Source: Verrucomicrobiia bacterium
Lineage (GTDB): Bacteria; Verrucomicrobiota; Verrucomicrobiia; JABWAM01
Direction of reading: 5' to 3'
Length of the DNA stretch: 64,000 bases
NCBI GenBank assembly: GCA_028687435.1
Contig: JAQUAF010000003.1
Coordinates: forward strand, 62,001 to 126,000
The notes under the pieces were generated by a model. That model did no database searches, was not told where the DNA came from, and saw only the letters and a program-made list of their open reading frames with translations. Shown here piece after piece: positions 8,836 to 15,460 of this stretch. The position numbers and the translations under genes are program-made. Within the stretch, counting starts at the first letter, position 1; the number at the start of each line of letters is the position of its first letter.

Positions 8836-9701
8836 GGGTTGCGGATGACGCGGGTGTCGCAGATGCGGTCGTGCAGGGCGCGCTTTTCATCGTCCCAGAT
8901 GACCATGAGATAACCAAAGCACAGAATGAGGCCGCTGAGCATTTCAGCGAATTGACGTCCGAATGCGCGCGCGTATCCCACCTGGCTGCCGTCGGACCGC
9001 ACAATTTTGAGTTTGCAGGCCATTTTTCCGGGTGTGGCGCCATATCTGCCCACGAAGAAGGTGTTGTAGGATATGGAAATGACCATTTGAGCCAGAATCA
9101 GGATCAACTGGCCCACGATCACCGCGACCAGCCCGGCTGTTTTTTGGTTGGGCGCAACCAAGCCGGGCATGAAAATGCCAAAGAGGATGCCGATGAAGAA
9201 ATTGGCGATGTTGAGGATGATGCCATCGACGAATTTTGCGACAAAACGAATCCAAAAACCGGCATAATCCATGGCTCCCGGCAGAATGGGGTTTTCCCTG
9301 AGACGCTGGAAGAAAAACGGTTTGCAGGCGGCGCAGATCCATTTGTCGTTGAACGAAATCATTTCGCCCGGGGGGAACTCGCGTCCGCATTCCGCGCACT
9401 TGTGGAGTCCGCCGGGCGCCGCCGCCGGCTGCGGGGCTGGAGCGGGTTGTGTTTCGGCAGGGGCCTTGAGTTTGAGTTTCGGTTTTGCGTCCGCCTGCGG
9501 AGGGGCGGCTGGTTCGGCGGGTGGCGCCCAAACAGGCGTTAAAAGGGGAAGTGAACCGGCTTCGATCCACTTTTGGGCGTCATGGTCGAAGACATAAGTG
9601 TTTTTGACCAACCTTCCTTCCTTTGCCCATGAAAGAAGGGTTTCTCCATCAACAGGTCCGTATTGCTGACCGTCAGATCCTTGGATGGTGTAACTGGACA
9701 T
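8832..9701 (-). CDS. GYF_2 / zinc-ribbon / RDD-family membrane protein
   Basis: 289 residues from the ATG at 9701; a longer open frame exists but its extra part runs through the upstream methyltransferase gene. Residues 1-55 resemble the GYF_2 domain (YTIQGSDGQQYGPVDGETLL), a proline/alanine-rich linker follows, then a CAEC...CAAC zinc-binding module, then an RDD domain (Arg-Asp-Asp family) with three to four hydrophobic helices (FWIRFVAKFVDGIIL, GRYGATPGKMACKLKIV, ALHDRICDTRVI). RDD proteins are integral membrane proteins of mostly unknown function, some linked to ion transport. It overlaps the next gene by 4 bp and lies 10 bp after the methyltransferase. Confidence 0.82.
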   Translation of the reverse strand: MSSYTIQGSDGQQYGPVDGETLLSWAKEGRLVKNTYVFDHDAQKWIEAGSLPLLTPVWAPPAEPAAPPQADAKPKLKLKAPAETQPAPAPQPAAAPGGLHKCAECGREFPPGEMISFNDKWICAACKPFFFQRLRENPILPGAMDYAGFWIRFVAKFVDGIILNIANFFIGILFGIFMPGLVAPNQKTAGLVAVIVGQLILILAQMVISISYNTFFVGRYGATPGKMACKLKIVRSDGSQVGYARAFGRQFAEMLSGLILCFGYLMVIWDDEKRALHDRICDTRVIRNP

Positions 9702-9711
9702 CGGCGGGATG

Positions 9712-10551
9712 TTAAGGCTGTTTAGAGGCTGGCGGCAAGGCGAAAAACCGCTGGCGTTGCGTTTCGTAGAGAAATGATGCCGTGGCGCTGCCGACATTGA
9801 GCGAATCCACCTGGTTGAACATGGGAATGGCGGCGGCTTCATCACAGGCGGCCAGAACCCCGGCGTCAAGACCTTCTCCCTCGCTGCCAAAGACCAGGCA
9901 GCAATCCCGGCGCAGGTTGATGTCGGACAGGTTTTGCTGGCTGGCATGGGGATGGGCCGCCACGCAGCGCACTCCATGGGCGCGCAATTGGGAAAGCACC
10001 TCCGGCAATGGCAGTCCTTCGAACACTTGCAGCCTGAAAATGGCCCCCATCGAAGCCCGCACGGCGCGGCGCAGATAGGGACTGCAGGAGGTTTTGCCGG
10101 AGATCAGAATCTGGACGCCGTAGGCTGCGCTGTTGCGTGTGATGACGCCGGTGTTTTCGGCATTGTTGATTCCGTCGAGTGCCACAAGAAGAAGAGGACG
10201 GGGAAACCGGGATAAAAGAGCGCCCAAGGGCGGCTGTTGCGGAACCCGCGCCACCGCCAGCGCGCCTTGGAAAAGATGATATCCGGTCAGTTGATCCAAT
10301 TCCTGTTTGGGCGCAACATAGACGGTGAAATCCTCCTTTCGTTGGTCCATGAGGGGGCGAAAGAGATCCACCCAGCGTTGTTCAAGCACCATGCTGACAA
10401 TTTCGTGGGAACTTTCAAGCAGGCGTTGGATGACCTTGTCCCCTTCGGCAACAAAGAATCCCTGGCGGCGCTGATCCGCCTGCCATCGCATGGTGCGGTA
10501 GGGGACAAGATCCGGTTGATCCAATGAGGCGAGGTTTTGAAGACGATACAT
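9712..10551 (-). CDS. SpoU/TrmH-family RNA 2'-O-methyltransferase
   Basis: 279 residues from the ATG at 10551, preceded by AAGG; the open frame extends to a TTG at 10587 but that start is less likely. The C-terminal SPOUT domain shows all three motifs: ALDGINNAENTGVITRNSA (motif 1 region), LVFGSEGEGL (motif 2) and VDSLNVGSATASFLYE (motif 3), which form the knotted SAM-binding site. The N-terminal part resembles the substrate-binding domain of the RlmB/TrmH group (FVAEGDKVIQRLLES). It probably methylates a ribose in rRNA or tRNA; the exact target is unknown. First gene of the cluster running down to 7662. Confidence 0.9.
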   Translation of the reverse strand: MYRLQNLASLDQPDLVPYRTMRWQADQRRQGFFVAEGDKVIQRLLESSHEIVSMVLEQRWVDLFRPLMDQRKEDFTVYVAPKQELDQLTGYHLFQGALAVARVPQQPPLGALLSRFPRPLLLVALDGINNAENTGVITRNSAAYGVQILISGKTSCSPYLRRAVRASMGAIFRLQVFEGLPLPEVLSQLRAHGVRCVAAHPHASQQNLSDINLRRDCCLVFGSEGEGLDAGVLAACDEAAAIPMFNQVDSLNVGSATASFLYETQRQRFFALPPASKQP

Positions 10552-10581
10552 GACCTTATCTTTTCGAGGGTTGAGGCCAAA

Positions 10582-10595
10582 GTTCAAGATTCAAA
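10582..10595 (-). repeat. two 7-bp TTGAAT/C-type units in a gene leader
   Basis: On the minus strand the leader of the RNA methyltransferase contains TTTGAATCTTGAAC, two adjacent 7-bp units of the same kind seen in front of the genes starting at 46634, 49102 and about 15455. Confidence 0.5.
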
Positions 10596-10745
10596 TGCGG
10601 CGGAAGTCGCAAAACAATGAGGCTTGAGCCAAGTCTCATCCGGCTTGATGGAATCAAGGTTTCAAAACCCCGCCGCCGATGATCGTGGTTTGACCGCCCT
10701 GGGTTGCCGGGACTCCGGCGTTTTGTCCGTGAAAGCTGCTGTTTT

Positions 10746-11645
10746 TCAAGCCGTGGCCGGGGACGGAGATGCGGCGATTTGAGCGGCGGCATAGTCCCAG
10801 AAGGTTTTCACAACGGGTGATTGCAGCCGCCGCTTCGATGCGCACAGGCCCACTTCGTAGGGTTTGAGAGCGGGGGAGATGTCGAGGATGGCGACGTGCG
10901 TCCGAAGGGGGCTGTTCTCGAGCACCAGTTTTGGCGCGATGCCCGTGCCGCATCCCATGCTCGCCATGGCAATGATGGCTTCGTTGCCGGCCACCTCGGC
11001 ATAGATGTTTGGCCTGACGCCCTTCATCCTGAGCCATGCGTCGACTCGTTTGCGGGCAAGTCCGTGTTCGGGAAGGACGAGGGGGGTGGAGGACGTGATG
11101 CCTGTTTTCCGCCGGGTGTCGCGCATCCCTTTCGCCCGGATGAAGACCAGGGGGATTGTGGCCAGGGGGGCGAACAGGAGTCCGCCCGGAAGGTTGTCCG
11201 GCTTTGCCGCGACGGCAACGTCGACTTCCCGCCGGAGGATTCTTTCAACCGCAATGGCGGCGGCGCCCGTTTCCAGCCGGATGTGAATGGATGGGAAGGC
11301 GGTGCGGAATTTGCTCAAGATGACCGGGAGAAAGGTATAGCTGGCCGTCACGGAGCAGTAGAAGCGGAGGGTGCCGGAGATTGTTTTGCGGTTGGATGAC
11401 AGTCTTTCCCTCAGCGCCTGCCAGTCCGTCTTGAAGGCTTCCGCAAATTCCCGAAATGTCCGGCCATCGTCGGTGAGACGCACCGTGCGGTTGTCCCTCT
11501 CAAGGAGTTTGCAGCCAAGTTCCTCCTCCAAACGCTGGATCGAGCGGCTGAGGGCCGAGGGACTCAGGTTGCAGGCGCTGCTGGTCCTGCCGAAGTGAAG
11601 GGACCTGGCGAGGTGGAGAAATTGCTCAATGGCGTGGGAATCCAT
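10746..11645 (-). CDS. ilvY: LysR-family regulator IlvY
   Basis: 299 residues. N-terminal winged helix-turn-helix (LARSLHFGRTSSACNLSPSA, LSRSIQRLEEELGCKLLERD) followed by a LysR effector domain. The sequence is recognisably IlvY rather than a generic LysR: HFGRTS, RDNRTVRLT, FYCSVTASY, AGNEAIIAMASMGCG and VLENSP closely parallel the enterobacterial protein. It is divergent from ilvC exactly as in Escherichia coli, where IlvY activates ilvC in response to acetolactate or acetohydroxybutyrate. It most likely binds the 85-bp gap to ilvC. The match to IlvY is from memory of the E. coli sequence. Confidence 0.9.
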   Translation of the reverse strand: MDSHAIEQFLHLARSLHFGRTSSACNLSPSALSRSIQRLEEELGCKLLERDNRTVRLTDDGRTFREFAEAFKTDWQALRERLSSNRKTISGTLRFYCSVTASYTFLPVILSKFRTAFPSIHIRLETGAAAIAVERILRREVDVAVAAKPDNLPGGLLFAPLATIPLVFIRAKGMRDTRRKTGITSSTPLVLPEHGLARKRVDAWLRMKGVRPNIYAEVAGNEAIIAMASMGCGTGIAPKLVLENSPLRTHVAILDISPALKPYEVGLCASKRRLQSPVVKTFWDYAAAQIAASPSPATA

Positions 11646-11730
11646 GGGGATGTTGCGTTTTTCGGGATATCATGATGAGAATATATCAATTTACGCAATA
11701 ACTGGGAAGGGGTATTTTGAGGGCAATCTT
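11646..11730. promoter_or_regulatory. ilvY-ilvC divergent control region
   Basis: 85-bp gap between the divergent starts. It contains an outer inverted pair TTGCG (11653) and CGCAA (11694), and an inner inverted pair GATAT (11666) and ATATC (11683), embedded in AT-rich sequence. By analogy to E. coli this should hold tandem IlvY operators and overlapping promoters; precise -10/-35 boxes are not convincing by eye. A Shine-Dalgarno-like GAGGG precedes ilvC. Confidence 0.5.
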
Positions 11731-12780
11731 ATGAAGAAAACTCCTTTCCCTGACCATCGGCCCAAGGCGGCATCGCCCCTCAAAATATACTACAAAGACG
11801 AGGCGTCTCCGGACGCGTTGAACGGCAGGACGGTTGCCGTTCTGGGGTACGGTTCGCAGGGGCATGCGCACGCGCAGAACCTGCGCGATTCCGGCGTGAG
11901 GGTCATTGTCGCCAATCGGAGCGACACGGCCAACGGGCGGCTTGCCGTGTCGCATGGGTTTGAGCCTCTGGGCATTGCGGAGGCCGTGAAGTCAGCCGAC
12001 CTCGTCATTGTGACCTTGCCGGATGAACTTCAACCGGAGATTTACGAAAGGGACATTGGTCCCCATCTGACTCCCGAAAAGACGCTTGGAGTGACCCATG
12101 GGCTGAATGTTCATTTCAAACTGATCAAGCCGCCGAAGGATTCGGATGTGATCATGATTGCTCCCAAGGGGCCGGGGCATCTCGTTCGTTCCGAGTTTGA
12201 GAAAGGGGGCGGGGTTCCGTGTCTTGTGGCGGTTCAGCAGGATGTTTCGGGACGCGCTCTTGCGACGGCGCTGGCGTGGGGCGCCGGGATCGGGGGCTCT
12301 CGCGCGGGGATGATCCGTTCCACTTTCAAGGATGAGTGCGAAACGGATCTTTTTGGGGAGCAGGTTGTTCTTTGCGGCGGTTTGAGCGCGTTGATCAAGG
12401 CGGGTTTTGAGACGCTCACCGGGGCCGGTTATCCGCCGGAGATGGCCTATTTCGAATGTCTCCACGAGATCAAGCTGATCAGCGATCTGCTTTACGAGGG
12501 AGGTTTGAATTGGATGAGGCATTCGATTTCCAACACCGCGGAATATGGCGACATGACCCGCGGGCCGCGCATTGTCACCGAACGGACGCGGCGGGAGATG
12601 GGGAAGATTCTTTTGGAGATTCAGGACGGCACTTTTGTGCGGGAGTGGATGGCAGAGCACAAGGCCGGCAAGCCCAGGTTCAACGCGCTCTATGATGCCG
12701 ACCGGAATCATTTGTTGGAAGTCACAGGCAGGCGTCTTCGCAGGATGATGCCGTGGATCAACGACAGGGAAATTCAATGA
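11731..12780 (+). CDS. ilvC: ketol-acid reductoisomerase, class I
   Basis: Second enzyme of valine, leucine and isoleucine synthesis; it isomerises and reduces acetolactate or acetohydroxybutyrate using Mg2+ and NAD(P)H. 349 residues from the ATG at 11731 (GAGGG upstream); an upstream in-frame extension crosses the ilvY control region. Rossmann motif GYGSQGHAHAQNLRDSG lies near residue 36, followed by IAPKGPGH, KDECETDLFGEQ (metal ligands) and AYFECLHEIKLI. The single knotted C-terminal domain makes it class I, unlike the long class II enzyme of E. coli. The cofactor loop (NRSDTANGR) departs from the common LRxGSxS pattern, so cofactor preference may differ. Overlaps the next gene by 4 bp. 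Confidence 0.96.
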   Translation: MKKTPFPDHRPKAASPLKIYYKDEASPDALNGRTVAVLGYGSQGHAHAQNLRDSGVRVIVANRSDTANGRLAVSHGFEPLGIAEAVKSADLVIVTLPDELQPEIYERDIGPHLTPEKTLGVTHGLNVHFKLIKPPKDSDVIMIAPKGPGHLVRSEFEKGGGVPCLVAVQQDVSGRALATALAWGAGIGGSRAGMIRSTFKDECETDLFGEQVVLCGGLSALIKAGFETLTGAGYPPEMAYFECLHEIKLISDLLYEGGLNWMRHSISNTAEYGDMTRGPRIVTERTRREMGKILLEIQDGTFVREWMAEHKAGKPRFNALYDADRNHLLEVTGRRLRRMMPWINDREIQ

Positions 12781-13481
12781 AAACCCGGAAAAAATGGGAA
12801 TATGATGAAATGCAGCAGGTGGGAACCGACTACGAGGATCCGCGCCAGGTCGAAATCTACGACCGGCGGATGTCGAAGTTCAGGGATATCGAAAAGGAAA
12901 ATGCCCAAACCTTTCACTCTGTCGGTTTGAAGAACGACCATGTGGTATTGGAAATTGGCACGGGAACCGGCGAACTGGCCATTGGCGCCGCGCGGCGCTG
13001 CCGCCGCGTCTATGCGGTTGACGTGTCCCCGGCCATGCTGAAATGCGCCGCCGCCAAGGCGCGGAAGAGGGGGGTGGGGAACATCACCTTTGTTCATGCG
13101 GGTTTTTTGACCTACGAGCACAAGGGGCTTCCCATCGACACTGTTGTTTCCAAGGCGGCGTTGCACCATCTCCCTGATTTTTGGAAGATGGCCGCCCTGA
13201 AGCGGATCCACCGGATTCTCAAGCCTTGCGGGCGGTTGTATCTGGGGGATATTGTCTTTGATTTTCCCATCGAGAGTTATCAGCAAGGCATTGACGAATG
13301 GATCGGGCAGTTTGAGAAAAAGACCGACAGCACGATGGCTGCCAGCGCCGCCCTCCATGTGAAGAAGGAATATTCAACTTTCGACTGGATTATAGACGGC
13401 ATGTTGCGCCGGACGGGCTTTTCCATCAAGCGCTGCATCAAGACTAGTTTCTTTGCCAGCTATCTCTGCGTGAAAAGGTGA
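12777..13481 (+). CDS. class I SAM-dependent methyltransferase coupled to ilvC
   Basis: 234 residues. Motif I VLEIGTGTGELAIGAA (SAM-binding glycines) near residue 58, motif II acidic residue in VYAVDVSP, and the post-motif regions FVHAGF and ALHHLPDFWK are those of the UbiE/COQ5-like Methyltransf_11 and 25 group. The ATG at 12777 overlaps the ilvC stop as ATGA, implying translational coupling. The substrate is unknown; nothing in branched-chain amino-acid synthesis requires a methyltransferase, so the pairing is odd. It ends 7 bp before the convergent MFS gene. Confidence 0.86.
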   Translation: MKTRKKWEYDEMQQVGTDYEDPRQVEIYDRRMSKFRDIEKENAQTFHSVGLKNDHVVLEIGTGTGELAIGAARRCRRVYAVDVSPAMLKCAAAKARKRGVGNITFVHAGFLTYEHKGLPIDTVVSKAALHHLPDFWKMAALKRIHRILKPCGRLYLGDIVFDFPIESYQQGIDEWIGQFEKKTDSTMAASAALHVKKEYSTFDWIIDGMLRRTGFSIKRCIKTSFFASYLCVKR

Positions 13482-13488
13482 TTTGGCG

Positions 13489-14769
13489 TCAGGGATTGAT
13501 GTTCAAATTGATTGGTTGAGACGGGGTTTGCCGGGTTTTTGAGTTCCATATCAGGGCGATGATGCCGCCGAGGAGGATGGATGCGATTCCCAGCCAGCGC
13601 AGGGTGGATGGCGTGCCAAGATGATGAATCAACGCCTTGGACAATTGCAGGGAGATCAGAAAGGCGCCGCCCACCAGAACGCCGCGCACAGCGAAGACGC
13701 GTCCGCGAACATTGTCCGGAACATGTTTTTGCAGATAGGTGTCCGGGGGAATCATGACCATGGCCGCGCAGAAACCGATGCCGAAAAGGACCAATGCCCC
13801 CAACCATGAGGATGTGACGCGACTGAGAGTGACCATGCCGATCCCGGCGCCCCCCATCATGAGCATGGGCAGGCAGGGCAGTTCCGCAAGGTTTTGGGAA
13901 TGTCCCAGGCAGAAAGCGCCCAGCGCCATGCCTATGCCCAGGGCCGCAAAGAGAAGATTGGTGCCTCCCACCTTGAGATGCAGGACATCGATTCCATAGC
14001 TGAGGAAGGCGATGAAAAAGATGGCGACCAGACATTGCATGATCCCAAAGAAGATGATCTGGAAAAAAATGGGACGATTTTTCCAAGTGTAAAGAAAACC
14101 ATCTCGAAAATCGAGAAAGGGGTGGGAGTTTTCCCTGAGGGGAGCACCTTGGTCTGCGCCGGTTGAGGGATGCAATTGAAGAATGAAAATGGCGGAAAGC
14201 AGATAGGTGGCGCCGTTTAACAGGAATCCGACGACGTGCCCTAATTTGTCAACAAGAAAACCTCCCGAAGGCATGGCGACAAGGGTTACAATCAGGATGG
14301 CCTGTGAAAAAATGGCGTTGGCGGGCATTAATAACCGGGAGGGAAGGATGTTGGGCATCATGGCCAGACGACAGGGGTTGAAAAATGCTGTAAAACATCC
14401 CACAAGGAATACAGTGGCATAAACCACATAATAATGCTTGATAAACAACATGAGCAGGGGAAGAGATGAAACCAACAGGGCGCGGGCGACATCCGCAAAG
14501 ATCAGCGTTTTCCGCCGGTCGAACCGGTCCACCAGCGCCATGGTGAAAGGAGAGAAGATCAGCAAAGGCAGAACCGCCCAGAACAGGATGTCGGCGCTGT
14601 ACTTGGCGGTGTTGCCGGTGACATAAACCACAATGCTCAGGAGGGCGGTCTGATTGACACGATCGCCGAAAACGGAAATAACCTGGCCGATCAGAAGTTT
14701 TTTAAAATTAACATCCTGCAGGCTGGCGAGAAGCAATGAGCGCGAGTCCTGTGGGGTATTTGCATCCAT
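13489..14769 (-). CDS. major facilitator superfamily transporter (MFS_3/DHA3-like)
   Basis: 426 residues from the ATG at 14769. About 12 hydrophobic helices; the loop after helix 2 carries the MFS signature as MALVDRFDRRKTL, and the family-typical phrase VPDNVRGRVFAVRGVLVGG sits in the C-terminal half. The best resemblance is to the DHA3 group of drug exporters and lysophospholipid transporters; the substrate is unknown. The start codon shares a CATG with the divergent redoxin gene, leaving no intergenic space. An alternative start is the ATG at 14793. Confidence 0.87.
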   Translation of the reverse strand: MDANTPQDSRSLLLASLQDVNFKKLLIGQVISVFGDRVNQTALLSIVVYVTGNTAKYSADILFWAVLPLLIFSPFTMALVDRFDRRKTLIFADVARALLVSSLPLLMLFIKHYYVVYATVFLVGCFTAFFNPCRLAMMPNILPSRLLMPANAIFSQAILIVTLVAMPSGGFLVDKLGHVVGFLLNGATYLLSAIFILQLHPSTGADQGAPLRENSHPFLDFRDGFLYTWKNRPIFFQIIFFGIMQCLVAIFFIAFLSYGIDVLHLKVGGTNLLFAALGIGMALGAFCLGHSQNLAELPCLPMLMMGGAGIGMVTLSRVTSSWLGALVLFGIGFCAAMVMIPPDTYLQKHVPDNVRGRVFAVRGVLVGGAFLISLQLSKALIHHLGTPSTLRWLGIASILLGGIIALIWNSKTRQTPSQPINLNINP

Positions 14770-15421
14770 GAGAATCCATCTACTTAAAACCATTGGCGGG
14801 CTGTTCGACAAGCGGCTTCTTTGTTTTGCGCTTTTTTCCCGGGGCGGTGGGGGGGGGGCGCTGTGGCGGTTGATTTTGTGCGTTTTGTGCGGGGTGCTGC
14901 CCTTGACGCTGATGGCGGGTTCGCCGTCACCGCAGGAGGTTCCCTTGTTGAACGAGGAGAGGAATCCGGTTCGTCTGGGTGACTATCGCAAACAAAACAA
15001 GGTGATGGTCCTTTTCTTTGTCGCCTCCACCTGCCCGGTCACCAAGTTGTATTGGGATCGGATCAAGACGGCATGGGAGGGGCTTCGCGAACAGGGGGCG
15101 GCATTGATCCTGGTTGGCGGGAATACGGATGATTCCATTCAGAAGGTCAGGGAGATTCTGGATGAAAGGGAGCTTGAGATGCGGCTGGTCTGGGACGGCA
15201 AGAGGATTTTGGCAAAGATTTTTGGAGTGCAGTTCACGCCGGAGGTGGTGGTGCTGGGGCGCAACTGGGAGGTGTATTATCGAGGACGGATTGATGATCA
15301 TTGGAGGAACTCCGGTGCGGTGAAGAAGAATTATCTTGAGGATGCCGTCCGGGGGGCTTTGGAGGGGCGGAAATCCCAGGATCACGTGGATGATGGTTTC
15401 ATGGGATCGCGGTTGCGATGA
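14768..15421 (+). CDS. secreted thioredoxin-fold (redoxin/AhpC-TSA-like) protein
   Basis: 217 residues. A long N-terminal hydrophobic stretch (LWRLILCVLCGVLPLTLMAG) acts as signal peptide or anchor. The mature part has a peroxiredoxin/thioredoxin fold: RLGDYRKQNKVMVLFFVAST followed by CPVTKLYWDRI, with a single catalytic-type cysteine rather than CxxC, then VQFTPEVVVL containing the cis-proline. Such proteins resemble the redoxin domain found with membrane electron carriers in PVC bacteria. It probably acts in the periplasm. The ATG at 14768 overlaps the divergent MFS start; a downstream start is possible. Confidence 0.75.
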   Translation: MRIHLLKTIGGLFDKRLLCFALFSRGGGGGALWRLILCVLCGVLPLTLMAGSPSPQEVPLLNEERNPVRLGDYRKQNKVMVLFFVASTCPVTKLYWDRIKTAWEGLREQGAALILVGGNTDDSIQKVREILDERELEMRLVWDGKRILAKIFGVQFTPEVVVLGRNWEVYYRGRIDDHWRNSGAVKKNYLEDAVRGALEGRKSQDHVDDGFMGSRLR

Positions 15422-15446
15422 ATTCCTTTTCAGCCAAGACACCTGA

Positions 15447-15460
15447 CTTGAATCTTGAAT
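15447..15460 (+). repeat. two perfect CTTGAAT heptads before comEC
   Basis: CTTGAATCTTGAAT, two exact 7-bp units, lies at the beginning of the comEC reading frame. The TTG that could start comEC falls inside it, which argues that the real start is further in. Confidence 0.6.

Noticed and set aside
8876-9542. Plus-strand open frames overlapping the RDD gene
   Set aside because: They are shadows of well-supported minus-strand genes with recognisable zinc and RDD motifs.
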